This document shows positions 38,317 through 50,444 of a stretch of DNA of 64,000 nt, piece after piece (the stretch's first letter is position 1; the number at the start of each line of letters is the position of its first letter). This stretch comes from Amanita rubescens (Eukaryota > Basidiomycota > Agaricomycetes > Agaricales > Amanitaceae). The stretch covers positions 124,001 through 188,000 of the forward strand of contig WION01000003.1 of assembly GCA_015039365.1 (NCBI GenBank), given 5' to 3'. A model generated the notes under the pieces. That model had not been told where the DNA came from and ran no database searches. It was given only the letters and a program-made list of their open reading frames with translations. Made by a program: the position numbers and the translations under genes.

Positions 38317-39657
38317 TCATGCAGGACAGCTATCTTGTTTGACGGGAACTTCGACCGCCGTCCGTGCCGACTTGTTACTCTCTACACCACCCCCATCGTA
38401 CCCTTCCAAAGCTAGTTCTTGTGCTGAGTCTGTCGGCCCAGCTACTGTTGCAAAATGAAGTGAATCGAGTATTACAGTTGCATGGTTATCACGGCCATGA
38501 TCACCAGACGGTGTGCGGTCATTGAGAAACACCATCATTGAATTAGCGTAGAGCTTGGATAGAACGATGGCTGGTCCATAAACGATGGAAACATTTCCAT
38601 AAGCTAAACCCCAGGCAAAAGTGACAACAGTGACGAGATTTACTACAGCTGATTGTCCTCGCTCAGACATGATAATGCTTTAAAGAAACTGAAAAAATAT
38701 ACCTGTCAAGGCACCCGTGCCAATTACGAGGTAAACCAAACGGGCTACCTTAGACTTGGCCTCTTTGGAGAGTGTTTCGGTTTGCCTCAGCTGAAAATGG
38801 ATTTAAGTGTCGTGCAGACTAATTACTCGATCAATTACGCACAGACCAGACCATAGCACCTGCAATAAGGACGGCGATCGTTAATGAGACACAGGTCCAT
38901 CCCTGAAAGGCCGTTCCTGTCAGTTGGACAAGTCCTAGGCACGTCATGTCACCTACAAGTATGAGAAAATGAAGCGCGAATGGCGGTAAAGCTACGAGGG
39001 AAATCAACTCCAATACCATCAACTATATATTATGAAATTGACATTTGGAACGAAGCAGAAAATAAGACTTGCGTACCACCACAATGCACCATAGGAGCTT
39101 GTTTAGTTTCCCGAGAGTCCGAATATGATAGGCATACATAGCCTGCGTTGAAAATGCCACTTTTGCAGAAATCCAATGAATTTGCCTTCAGCTGGGAATA
39201 AGCTACAACCAGTACGCACCTATTCCGCCGCATACGGGGACTCCGATGGTCACCATCAATGAAGCCCCAGCGAAGAAGGTATTGAAAAAAGAGTTCCCCA
39301 TATCATACGTTAGAAGAATTGTTTGTGCCGTTTCTACCGCATAGACAACATATACAACCGCTTTCAATTGCCATGGATCCCCAGAAAAGGATATATAATA
39401 CAGATCTACAAAAGAGTAGCCTTAGCACATAGTGGTATTAGATGTTGATGCGCAAAGCATACAGAGTTGGACAGTTAGAGCGCCATACAAGAGCACGTTG
39501 ACGGCATTGCCAGCAAACTGAAGTTGGTGAGAATTTAGTTAGTTACGGCTTAGTTGAACACTCACCAATGACACACCCGTGGTGAAGAACGTTCTTCACA
39601 ATACTTCCGTTAGAAATGAGCAGTAGGAGATCCAAGTGCGACGTACGGTGCGCTCAT
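38317..39657 (-). CDS. DUF6534-type membrane protein, copy H
   Basis: Nine exons (39647-39657, 39566-39593, 39463-39517, 39220-39405, 39077-39159, 38957-39022, 38843-38902, 38703-38790, 38317-38648) join to 302 residues. The first coding exon is split by an extra intron compared with the other copies; without it an in-frame stop would occur. Family blocks are present in order: NAVNVLLYGALTVQL, LYYISFSGDPW, AYHIRTLGK, ELISLVALPPF, VLIAGAMVWS, LVYLVIGTGALTG and VLSKLYANSMMVFLNDR, followed by the longest hydrophilic tail of the set. About seven hydrophobic segments. The reading frame is intact, so it is probably functional. The role is unknown. Confidence 0.7.
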
Positions 39658-39985
39658 GGCGGTTGGAGTATTTGGAGACACATCGTTCTGATGTGCGCAA
39701 GTGACATTTATATCCAAGATACGAGAAGGCTAAAGATGCTATGCTGATCGGAGCAGAAATGTATCATATATCAAGGAGTGGTGTTAGTGAGCATCTTCGT
39801 GCACAGCAATGATAGCGCTAAACGGCAGGCTGACGTTGTGAGTGCCATAATAAATTTACTCATCCAGTGCCTGCGGGTTTTACGTTCAGAGCTTACAAGG
39901 TATATGATGAGCCTTAGTTGGAAACATCAAGATTGTGACTGTGTCGTGAGCGTGACTGCTCGGAGCTCCGGAGACGCCTCCGATC

Positions 39986-42341
39986 ATGTCAGACTTTGCC
40001 AACCTTCGGAAAGCGCGCCGAGAAAAGGAACAGCAAAAGTCCTATATCTCCCGTTCCAAAAGCAAGAACGAGCAAGGTGTTCAGAGAGACACAAAAGCAG
40101 GCGAATTACCGAGCGAAGTCCCAGGATTGCTAGAAGGCTTCTACACCACCTGGCCTACTTCTCGTTTCGAGATCCGCATCTCGGTTGAGGACTCTCTTCG
40201 CGGAAGGGGCGTTTTCTCTCGAGAACAATATCGTCCGGGTAAGTTTTCTATTTAGATTGATGTCTGGCTCAATCCATCATCTACAAACACAGCATGACGA
40301 TTGTTTTCTTTCTCTCATAAAGGTGATGTCTTGGCTATCATCAAACCAAGTGTCTCCGTCCTTTCCATCGACAACCTTTCAAAGTACTGTTCCACTTGCG
40401 CTTCTTCGGCCTCGGAAAACAAAGCTCTCAGACGATGCCCCAACTGTAAAGTAGTACACTATTGCGATGCTGTAAGTCATCTTCGAGCGCATATATGAAC
40501 TGGGCTGAACACTTGTCTACAGAGCTGCCAAAACCGGGATTGGTCTTTGCATAAGCATGAATGCACCGCCCTTCAGTTGTGGGCTAAGGCAGCTCCTTCC
40601 CTCCAAGTTGCAATTCCCAGTGATGCTGTCCGATGTCTGGGGCGCATATTATGGCGGAAAAAAAAGTCTGAAAGCCAAGGCGCCCTTGTACGTTACATTC
40701 CTTTCTGAAAGACAGACGTCTAACTCGAGGCTCAATAGATCGATGCATTGCAATCTCGTATGTCATCTCAATATAATTAGGCGAGCATTGGTACAAATCC
40801 TTCCAATGATTTCTAGACCGAACCTCCTTGCAACCGTCGGTGTATGAGCTGCATACGCATCTTGCGCATGCGCTCGTGCGTTACCTTGGTCTCTCTTCTC
40901 CAGAGGAGATGGAAGGTTACGGGCTAAAATCCGTCGCCCACCTCGTGGATTTGATATCCCGCGTAAGCTGATATACATATCCACTGTTTGAAAAGTGCTT
41001 AATTCCTCGTATAGTTCACGACTAATGCCATAGGTTTGACAACTCCTCCTTTGACAGCTATAGGAACCTGTATCTCACCCTCCGTTGCCTTATTGAATCA
41101 TTCCTGCGACCCCAATGTTGTGATGGTATTTCCGCGAACTTCCAGTGACCCCAAGCTACAAGAATCTATTTTACATGTTGTAGCGATCAAACCAATAAAT
41201 GCTGGAGAAGAGGTGTGACACGCGCTCGTTTAATTGTTGGCCGTGTTGACATTCTGTTCTAGTTGTTAACTTCATATATCGATACTACACTTCCTGGTGA
41301 GGAAAGGCGGGAAATTTTGAAAGAGACTTATAATTTCGATTGCAAATGCTCATTATGTGTGCCTGCTACCGGATACGTGGACCCTCGTGAGGCATTGCTA
41401 TGTCCAACAAGGAAGGACAGTTCACGCAACATCTGCGATGGACTCTGCGAAGTACCCAAAGAGGGTGAGCCATACTTTTCGGTCTCTGGAAATGTTTTTA
41501 ATGCCTTATGATTGATAGCGACTACGAGGTCTCGCTGTAATGTTTGCAATTCGTCAATCAATGTTAATGTCGTGACCGAGATACTCGACGCTATAGCCGT
41601 TGCTCAAGAAGGTCTTGCGAAAGCAAACGATCCTCAGTTCAAAGGTACAAGCATTGCCCAATTTCGATGTCCCGTTAACCATATTGCATTCGTATAGATC
41701 TTGAACGAGCCTTGCGCCTCACGTCCCATCTAATCGGTATCTTGACATCAGTTGGGCTTGCTCCAGGTGCACATCCTTTGTTGGCACTATCAAGGCTTCA
41801 TTCAGCGCTGCTCGTCAATAATCTACCCGATCTTGGCCCCGCACTCGATTCAGGGTTTTCATTGCAACGAGATCCGCTGTTGAATTCTTCTTACATACCT
41901 TCTCAGACTGCAATAACCACACTTGCCCCTCAAACTACGGAGGAAAGGAAGTACGCTGAAGAGGCGCAGCAAAAGCTTGATGATGCCATTCGCGCGGCCT
42001 TGCGAGCGTGCACGGGTCTTTCCAGCGTGCTTGCGCCTGGTCACCCCCTGCGGGGATTGGCTCTTGCGGAACTGGGGAAGCTGTTGAGCGTTGACGAACG
42101 CGTACCGAAGTATTTAGAAGGAAGTAACGGGAATGGTGGAAATCAGAGAGGTATCTATCCTCCTTCTGGTCCTGCGAGATTGCGCCTTGCCAGGGACACA
42201 CTTGTACGAGCTCGGTCAGAACTAATGATCGGTTTTGGGGCCGTGAATGAGGGCGGTGAGGTGGGCAAGGAGGTGAGGGAGTGGTTGATAAGGGTGGAAA
42301 AGGAGCTTCAGGTATGGACGACTGGAATGCAGAGAGTCTAA
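39986..42341 (+). CDS. SET and MYND domain protein (SMYD-like lysine methyltransferase)
   Basis: Nine exons (39986-40238, 40323-40471, 40523-40687, 40739-40757, 40817-40962, 41015-41212, 41263-41464, 41519-41644, 41698-42341) give 633 residues. The start of the split SET fold (FEIRISVEDSLRGRGVF) precedes a MYND finger (YCSTC, then RCPNC, VVHYC, DWSLHKHEC). The second SET part follows: TAIGTCISPSVALLNHSC-DPN with the NHSC motif, AGEEL-type turn, TSYIDTTLPGEERRE, and the post-SET zinc Cys cluster FDCKCSLC. A helical C-terminal region completes the SMYD layout. The likely activity is S-adenosylmethionine-dependent lysine methylation of histone or non-histone targets. Exon 4 is only 19 nt. The last 150 bases of the coding region are duplicated at 46545-46700. 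Confidence 0.85.
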
Positions 42342-42729
42342 TGTGCTGTTGTTTTGTTTCAACCGGCGGTATTCATCTCACTGTATTGTAGAGATGATCA
42401 AATAGTAAATTAATCTTTCCAATATTTCCTATGGCGGAGAAATGCATAGTTGGCTGCACTCGTGATCTCAGAAATGAGTCAAACTTTACAGCCTCAGGCC
42501 GTACAAACACCGTCAGCTCAAACTCGACATCGTCGATGTCTCTCTCGTGAAGAGTCGGTGTAAAGGGAGCCCAAGCAAGTCATTTAATGCTGGCTCCAGA
42601 ATTTATGATCGGATGCGACGGATGGCTACCGCTATGATCATCTACGGCCATAAATCGCTCTAATGCTTGCTCGTGGATGGTGGACCCACGGGAAGCAGAG
42701 TTGGTGTGCCACATCGAAGCGCGTGGACG

Positions 42730-42960
42730 GGAAGTGAACGTTGCCAGGGCAAGCAGGGTATACTGGGAGAACCCTATGCATCGCATTTGACAAGACGATG
42801 GTCGTGTCGTTTGGGGAAGACTATGGATGCATTTTTCACCACGGTTTCATTGTCGCTGTATCTTGTAGCGTATATGCATTTATGTTGCACGCTCCGGATC
42901 TTTCAAGTGTCAACGTTCAAGCGCCCAATAACGACATTTGTCTATAGATACTAGTGTCCT
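42730..42960 (+). pseudogene. 3' scrap of the F-box/WD40 gene
   Basis: The plus strand reads CATTTGACAAGACGATGGTCG then TTTGGGGAAGACTATGG, which is the IAFDKTKVVSCGEDY end of the gene at 33092. Remains of its last intron (TTTTTCACCACGGT) follow, and then the flank. It points toward copy D, tail to tail, exactly as the parent gene points toward copy C at 33 kb. Confidence 0.7.
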
Positions 42961-43011
42961 TCATACAGGACATCTACATTATTCAGAATCAACTTCGTTC
43001 GTCATTCGCCT

Positions 43012-44286
43012 CTACGCACTACTCCCAACATCATCGCGACCTTCCGAAGATGGCTGTTCTTGATTAGCGTCCGCCGGCCCAGTTGCAGTTTCAAAATGAA
43101 GGGGACCGAAAGGCACAGTCACCACATCTAAAGTTGCATTGCTATCGAGACCACGAAATGCCGGGGCGCGATCATTAAGAAAGACCATCATCGAATTAGC
43201 ATAGAGCTTCGATAGGACAATTGCTGGACCGTAAATGGTATCAAGCACCCAGACAATAAATATGACAGTAATGAGGTTTACTATAGCTGATTTCCCCCAC
43301 TTAGACGTGATGATGCTCTGAGAGAATGTAGTGAAAATACCTGTCAAGGTACCCGTCCCAATTATGAGGTGAACCAAACGAGTTACTTTAGATCTCAATT
43401 GTTTGGAAAATATTTTATTTCTCTTTAGCTGAGAATGGGTGTCAGTATAACAGGGGGAAGAGACTGATCAATAGATGAATTACGCACAGACCAGACCATG
43501 GCAATCGCAATCATAACATCGATCACCAGAGAGACGGATGCCCACGCCTGAAAAGTTGTTCAGCTCAACCAAGCGTCATTTGATAGGTCAAGTCACTCAC
43601 AATTACGGCTTCAAAGGTTGAATAAATTACCGTCATGATGATGACGGCAATAAGTTCCAAGGAAAGTAGCTATAGCAAGAGGGAGGTAGCATGGAGAACG
43701 GAGTGTAATTTTAGGCCTTCATACCACCATAATGCACCACGGAATATATTTTACTTTGCCAAGAGCCCGAATACGATGGGCGTACACAGCTTGCGTTAGA
43801 AATCCCACTACAAATGTTCAATAAATGATCTTTAAGAAGCTGGGAGTACGCTGTGACGCACCTATTGCTCCGCATAGAGGGACGACTGTCGGAGTTGAGG
43901 AGTAGGTAGGATAATTTCCCAGATCAAATAATAGTAAAATCGTATAGACTGTCTCTGCCCCGTAGATAAGGTATACGACCATTTTCAATAGCCGCGGATC
44001 CTTGGGAAAATATATATAATACAAATCTGCAAAAGATCGGCAACACCTCGAGAAGTTGACATGCAGAAGACATACAGAATTGTACAGTTAAGGCCCCGTA
44101 TAGGAACAGATTCAACATGTTGCCAACAAACTAGCGTTGATATTATCTCTCCTATGCTACCATCTGGTTGGTTAATGAGGATGCGGTGCTTACCAATGGC
44201 ACACCGGGGTCGAGGAAAAAATCACGGTAAAAGCTTGCAGTACAAGGAGTAAGAGACTCGGCGCACTTTGAGATTGAGCCGCTCAT
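43012..44286 (-). CDS. DUF6534-type membrane protein, copy D
   Basis: Eight exons (44194-44286, 44076-44130, 43862-44026, 43725-43807, 43601-43669, 43488-43547, 43341-43428, 43012-43286) join to 295 residues with all phases correct. The predicted order of hydrophobic segments is NMLNLFLYGALTVQF, VVYLIYGAETVYTILLLF, GFLTQAVYAHRI, LLSLELIAVIIMTVI, SLVIDVMIAIAMVWS, VHLIIGTGTLTG and NLITVIFIVWVLDT. The signature LSKLYANSMMVFLNDRAP and a soluble tail of about 50 residues follow. The last exon and tail are almost identical to those of copies C and E, so the three diverged recently or have been homogenised. No function is known for the family. Confidence 0.75.
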
Positions 44287-46540
44287 GGAGGGGATGTAAC
44301 ACGACTAACTTGTTGAACTATTATATTTACGATCGAGGCGGATATTAGTAAGTCTGCTGGAAGTTGAAACGTTGATTCATGATGCATGGGCACGCCCGGG
44401 CACCGGTCAAGAAGCAACGAGCGTCCCGAAAACTCAATGCACAGAAGACAAAGCGGCAGTGCCATCCGATTGATGTTGTGCGTTGCCAGCATGATGATGG
44501 TAATTTGATCGAAGTTATTCTGGCAATCCGCACTATAAGCATCTCCAGAGGCCAGCCTTAGGGAGCTAAATAGGCGACGGCATAGTTGGACGCTTGACGA
44601 TCTCAACGATGCGACATTATCTCGGCAGTTGCGTGAATGTTTGCTCCGCGAATCGATGTTGTGAGCTACGAGCAGACCAAGCGGATAGTAAGAACAAGGA
44701 GTTGTCAAGCTGCCGCAAAACTCGTTCTAAGGTATGTAATACTTCACATTGTCACCACGGTGAAAAGGCCGGAATCCTCTAGCCCTACAACAACACTAAA
44801 GTTCTCCAGCCACCACGCAAGTCTTCCATGTTCCTGCACCCTGGACGGGCGCATATCTTATTTTGGGTACTGAAGACCAGCTCCCGCATCTGCCGCGGCC
44901 CTTCTTTCCGCAGCATGGACACCAACTACTCTCGCACAAAGATGAATCTGACTAAACCAACTTTGTTCCACTCTCCTCTCTATCTACCCGCTGCAAACCA
45001 CACTTCATCTTCCATCGTCCCGCATACTCAACCAGACAGGCTTTCTATGGTCGGTGTATTAGAACTCTGGGAATAGTAATGGGTTACGGGAAGTTTTCCC
45101 TCATATGGGAGTTGGTAGAGGGTTGTATAGCGTTGAAAGCACTAGAGGTCAATACAGACGTGTCGTGGAATCATCGGTATGTTTTTGTTTCCCATCTGGT
45201 CCATACAATTGGCTAACAATCGATATCCAGGAGACCTAAATCATCCCGCAACTCAAACTATCTACCCCAGGATTTGTTCGAGTTTGCAGCGGACGGACTC
45301 GTGTGGAGACGCGGGGATGGATATGTATCGGTCCCGGTTCACGAGGATGGACCGAAGTCAACGTCAGCGGTGTGAGCGAACAGGAAGAGGGTCCAAGACT
45401 AGCGTCGGCGTTTCCGTTCCCGTTGTTCTCGAACGAGAGCCAGTAAGAAGGTCCGTATACGCCTGTTCCGACACGTATGAGGAGCGGTGCCTTTTCGGGC
45501 TCTAACTGCCCGCTACACGTTTCCAATCATCAGTCGTCGCACCGCGCGTTACAACACAAGCACGCACCTCTCTACCATTTCTCTAAACGGCAACATTGCT
45601 TTCACAAGACTCGCCGCTCGCTGTGCAGGCTCCTTGCGGAGTAGCCACCGTTCGTCGCGCGCTGGTAGTCCTGTTACTAGTCCCACCAAGAGGAGCGGAG
45701 GTTCCTGACGCCAAGCAACACGGCCGCCGATGTACTAAAGGCCTCGGATCTGCCGTGCCCAAGATTACTCAAGTGAAGGGCTTCAGCTGACCGAGTCAAT
45801 CCATGGTACCACCTACACTTTGTAAACAACGATTAGCATGGCACGAGGAGACGTAGGCAAGATGGTTCGCAATAATTTCGCGAGTCGTTAGAAGGTTCAG
45901 TTGCGTTTAGAAGGTAGTAGTTGTCATGATGTGCTAACGGTAGATATGAAAGCCCCATTTGGACGTGACGCTCGCTCCACTACGTCGACTTCCACATCCT
46001 TCCGTAACAATCACGGCAAATGAACTAGTCCATGCACTCGATAAAATGGGACCGACAGAGTCGGTATCACCAGCATTGTTATATGACACAATTTTGCAAC
46101 TGCAATCTGCGCAATCTCCACCTCAACCCCAAACCACCCCGGACCCCATCCCTCAGATTACGACATTCTTTATGTCGATGAACAATATAAAACCAATTCT
46201 TCAGACGCTAAGGAAAGTTCCTCGACTAAACAACCAAGTCGATTCGACATGACGAGACCAGGCGCCGACTTTTTCGACCCAGTTCGTGCTGAGACGCCGC
46301 AAGTTGCGAGAAATGATGAAGGCAGAATTCCCCAATGGCATCCCACCACCCTACGCATTTAGGTAGCCGAAAGGTTGATATCGTAAAGCCGATGTAAACG
46401 AATGTGAGCTCGAGGCTTGATGCAAAAACTCGATTCTCAAGGGATCTAGAATGAGCTTGTAGTGATCTACAAAACAATCAGAACCAGGATCGGGCAGTGC
46501 AGGCGTTGTACAATGCGCATTTATAAAATCAAAGACTACA
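44287..46540. other. Non-coding interval of duplication unit 1 with relic frames
   Basis: No intact gene can be supported. A short plus-strand frame near 45260-45365 reads DLFEFAADGLVWRRGDGYVS and then stops, which looks like a gene remnant of unknown family. Another near 45990-46130 (TVTITANEL, LLYDTILQLQSAQSPP) is conserved in unit 2 at about 49860-49970. These could be degenerate exons shared by both units. Confidence 0.4.
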
Positions 46541-46544
46541 GATT

Positions 46545-46700
46545 ACGCCTTTCCAGGGACACACTTTTACAAGCTCGGTCGGAACTAATGATCGGGTGAA
46601 TGAGGGCGGTGAGGTGCGCAAGGGGGTGAGGGAGTGGTTGATAGGGGTGGAAAAGGAGCTTCAGGTATGGACGACTGGAATGCAGAGCGTTATGCAAGCA
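46545..46700 (+). pseudogene. Duplicated 3' end of the SET/MYND gene
   Basis: It matches 42180-42335 closely (CCAGGGACACACTT, GAACTAATGATCGG, GAATGAGGGCGGTGAGGTG, GGTATGGACGACTGGAATGC), with a deletion of about 12 bases that removes part of the frame. It has no start and no domain content, so it is inert. Confidence 0.85.
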
Positions 46701-46828
46701 ATTTCAACTCTCGAGGCCATGAATCGTTTCTAATTTCATCATATCTAGTGGCGATCATTCCATGCGCTGGCCAGACGATATGATAGCTGAGCAATAGCAT
46801 TGTACATGCATGCGTGCCACAATTGATG

Positions 46829-47010
46829 TCACGACAAGCAAATAAAACTCGTATCGATCCCGTGGGCGAAATCCCAAGTGCAGATACGCTTCAAGATACT
46901 CGCCAGAAACAGCGACGATGAGACCGTGGCGAAAAATGCATAGGATTCTCGAGCTCCCAGTATGCGCTGGTAAGAATCTACTTTCCGCCCCCGCGCTTCA
47001 ATGTGCCACA
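46829..47010 (-). pseudogene. Inverted 3' scrap of the F-box/WD40 gene
   Basis: The minus strand reads the last exon of the gene at 33092 (RICTWDFAHGIDTSFICLS followed by a stop), preceded by its last intron (TTTCGCCACGGTCTCATCG). Here it is on the same strand as the neighbouring DUF6534 copy E, opposite to its orientation in unit 1. Confidence 0.75.
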
Positions 47011-47230
47011 TCCACCATCCACGAGCAAGCATTAGAGTGATTTATGACCGTAGATAACCATAGCGGTAGCCATCCAGATCGCTTCTGACCAATTTCCAAA
47101 TTCTGGCCGGATCTTTCAAGTGTCAAAATACAACTGTTAACGTTCAAGCGTCCAATAACGACATTTATCTATAGATACCAGTCTCCTTCATACATCTACA
47201 TTATTCATCAACTTCGTTCGTCATTCGCCT

Positions 47231-48484
47231 CTACGCACTACTCCCAACATCATCGCGGCCTTCCAAAGATGGCTGTTCTTGATTAGCGTCCACCGGCCCA
47301 GTTGCAGTTTCAAAATGAAGGGGACCGAAAGGCACAGTCACCACATCTAAAGTTGCACTGCTATCGAGACCACGAAATGCCGGGGCGCGATCATTAAGAA
47401 AGACCATCATCGAATTAGCATAGAGCTTCGATAGGACAATTGCCGGACTGTAAGTGGTATCAAGCACCTGGGCGGCAAATATGACAGTAATGAGGTTTAC
47501 TATAGCTGATTGCCCCCACTTAGACGTGATAATACTCAGAGGATGTAGTGAAAATACCTGTCATGGTACCTGTCCCAATTATGAGGTAAACCAAACGAGT
47601 TACTTTAGATTTCAATTGTTTGGAAAATATGTTATTTCTCTTTAGCTGTGAATGTGCGTCAGTATAACAGGGGGAAGAGACTGATCAATAGATGAATTAC
47701 GCACAGACCAGACCATGGCAATTGCAATTATGACATCAATCACCAGAGAGATGGATATCCATGCCTGAAAAGTTGTTCACCTCAGCCGAACAAGCGTCAT
47801 TTGATAGGTCAAGTCGCTCACGATTATGGGTCCGAAGGTTGAAAATAGTATCATGATAATGACGACAATAAGTTCCGAGGAAAGTAACTATAGCAAGGGG
47901 TAGCATGGAGAACGGAGTGTAATTTCAGGCCTTCATACCACCACAATGCACCACGGAATATATTTTACTTTGCCAAGGGCCCGAATACGATGTGCGTACA
48001 TAGCTTGCGTTAGAAATGCCACTACAAATGTTCAATAAATGATCTTTAATTTGAAGCTGGGAGTAAGCTGTGACGCACCTATTGCTCCGCACGCTGGGGT
48101 GACTATCGGAGATAAGGAGTAATAGTAATCCGCGAGAAAGTCGAGCGAATAATTATAAGTTGCCAAATCAAATAAGAGTAAAATCGTATGGACCGTCTCT
48201 GTCACGTAGACAAGGTATACGACCGTTTTCAATAGCCGCAGATCCTTGGGAAAATATATATGATACAAATCTGCAAAACATTGGCAACACCTCGAGAAGT
48301 TGACATGCAGAAGACATACAGAGTTGCACAGTCAAGGCTCCATATAGGAACAAGTTGAATATGTTGCCAACAAACTAAAGTTGATATTATCTCTCCTATG
48401 CTACCATTTGGCTGAGTATGTGGTGCTTACCAATGGCACATTAAAGATGTAGAAGGAGATGATGTAGGAGAAGGATTTGCTCAT
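47231..48484 (-). CDS. DUF6534-type membrane protein, copy E
   Basis: Eight exons (48431-48484, 48320-48374, 48079-48270, 47939-48021, 47822-47887, 47705-47764, 47558-47645, 47231-47505) join to 290 residues. It is the tandem partner of copy D, with the same exon pattern and an almost identical last exon. The first exon (MSKSFSYIISFYIFNVPL) and the loop inside exon 3 (YNYSLDFLADYYYSLSP) differ from D, so the extracellular-side loop has changed most. The frame is intact throughout. Confidence 0.74.
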
Positions 48485-50444
48485 GGAGGGGATGCAACAC
48501 GATAAATCATGCTAAGATGTACTATTATATCTATAACCGAGGCGAATATTATTAGTAGGTCTGTACTGGCCCGGGAAGTCGAAACATTGATTCATGATGC
48601 ATGGGCGCCGCTAGCATCAGTGAAGAAGCAACGAGCGTCCCGAAAACTAATTACACAGAAGGCAAAGCGGCAGTTCCATCCGATTGATGAACGGATTGCT
48701 GTCCGCTGCCAGCATGATGGATAGTAATTTGATCGAAGTTACTCCGCACTAGCACCTCCGGAGGCCAGCCTTAGGAAGCTAAATAGGAGAGCGATAGGCG
48801 GATTTTTTGCTCCGCGAATCAATGTTATGACTTACGTGCAGATCAAGCAGATAAGACGAAGGGTTCGAGAATCCTTCCTAGGACCTATTTATTTCACAGC
48901 GTTTCGTAAGGACCCCAGTTATTCTGAATATGCCTGTGCAAAGGATCCATACATTTCACAAGGAAAATAAGTTTTCCAGCGTGCGTCAGCAGCACCACTT
49001 CAGGTTTTTTGCAATCCAGGAAAGTTGTGTACCTGGTTCCCAGGTCTGCCCTCTGCCCGAGACGGAAAGTTAGATCTCCACAGCTTTTCATGCTGTCCTG
49101 CTTGTAGTATGAGGCTACTTCGATCTTGAACCCTCTCCCTACTTCTCCCTATTCTTTTGTCGTTCACGTCGTCGATGCTCCAGCGACCGGTCATTGCAAC
49201 CCTCTGGACCTGATAACACGGCTCCAACAGTTTTAGCCGCACGCAGACCTCTCACCGACTCCGAACGAATCCTGAAGTAGATAGTTTGATGGTAACAAGG
49301 GCCTAGCAGCAGTCAAGGACGTCGTTCTTGGGTTGTGGGTCAAGTCACAGTTTAGGTCTAGCATCGCTCCTTTTAGTCCACGCTCGTTTAGGTGAGAAAA
49401 CACGCACCAGCCATAGTCATCAGTGTTGGCTTACAATTATGCTGTAGGAAGACTTCTTTGAGTCCTGGACATTGGTTGTTAACCAATCGTATCAACCAGA
49501 TGGGAAACAAAAAGTGCTTTCAATGCTACAACCCTCCACAACTCCAGTCCATTGGAGTTCTAATGCACCGACCATAGAAAGCCTGTCTGGTTGAGTATGC
49601 GGGCCGATGGGAGATGAAGGATGTGGTTTGCGGGACGAAGTTGGTTTGCCCAGTCGGATTCGTCTTTGTGCGGGTGTCCATGCAGAAAAAGGGGCGGAGG
49701 TGGAGCTGGTCTTGCACCTGAAATAAAATATGCGCTGGGCTCCGGGCAGTGAATGCCCCCCTCCCGGGTGCAGGAACATCGAGGACGTGCGTGGTCCGAG
49801 TCAACTCTGCCATGGCCCATGGCCACTACTTCGTCGACTTCCACATCGTCCCCTTCCGTAACAGTCACGGCAAATGAACTCGATGAAATGGGACTGACAG
49901 GGTCGATATCACCGACATTGCTATATGACACAATTCTGCAACTGCAGTCTGCGCAATCCCCACCAACCACCTCGCGGCCGGACCTCAGTAAAGCGATCCT
50001 TCAGAGTAAAGTCAAATTACGACATTCTTTATGTTTATGAAAACCAACTTTTCAGACGCTAAGGAAGGTTCCTCGAATAACCAACCAAGTCAATTCGACA
50101 TGACGAGACCAAGTTCGTGTCGAGAGACGCTGCAAGTTGCGAGAAATGATAAAGGCAGATTTCCCCAATAGCATCCCACCAGCAAGTTTCTTCTCGGGCT
50201 TTGCATTTGGACGGGGATGAGAAGCGCATCTCGCGTCACGTAGAATAGAAAATTGCATCCAGCATTTAAAAACCCGCTTTGTGCTCAATCGACTTTTGCT
50301 TCTCGCACTTTTCACAACAAGTGCCTGCGTTCGCCTCAGGGCATTGAGTATTATTAAATTATCCGTAATGAATAAGGCACAAAAGTATCTAACGACCATC
50401 GTGTTATATGACGCATTTTAAGTCAAGGTAGCAAACTCACGAAA
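48485..50444. other. Non-coding interval of duplication unit 2
   Basis: No intact gene is supportable. It carries the unit-2 versions of the relic frames noted in unit 1, and at 49490-49780 the inverted version of the 44830-45075 segment. The last 300 bases before the mL54 gene show nothing recognisable. Confidence 0.4.

Larger units (their letters stand above)
42170..46350. repeat. Segmental duplication, unit 1
   Basis: This block runs from the end of the SET/MYND gene, across a WD40 scrap and DUF6534 copy D, to about 46350. It recurs in the same order as unit 2 (46540-50130). Matching anchors are the SET gene tail, TCTTTCAAGTGTC and the CGTTCGTCATTCGCC block before the DUF6534 stop, the whole DUF6534 gene, AAGAAGCAACGAGCGTCCC upstream of it, and CTATATGACACAATTNTGCA near the far end. 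One inner piece (about 44830-45075 against 49490-49780) is inverted between the units. Confidence 0.8.
46540..50130. repeat. Segmental duplication, unit 2
   Basis: This is the second tandem copy of the block at 42170-46350. It starts with a scrap of the SET gene tail and contains a WD40 scrap, DUF6534 copy E and the same upstream non-coding blocks. It ends about 0.3 kb before the mL54 gene. Within it the WD40 scrap and one non-coding piece are inverted relative to unit 1, showing later rearrangement. Confidence 0.8.

Noticed and set aside
39594..39646. Nonsense mutation in the first exon of DUF6534 copy H
   Set aside because: A 53-bp GT-AG intron removes the stop and keeps phase into exon 2.
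45236..45526. Frames around 45.2-45.5 kb as a gene
   Set aside because: The most protein-like stretch (DLFEFAADGLVWRRGDG) ends at a stop without a start or exon partners, so only a relic can be claimed.
49560..49970. Minus-strand frame of 136 codons rich in Ser/Asp/Val
   Set aside because: It lies antisense to a block conserved as the other strand's LLYDTILQLQSAQ frame in both duplication units, and is not open in unit 1.
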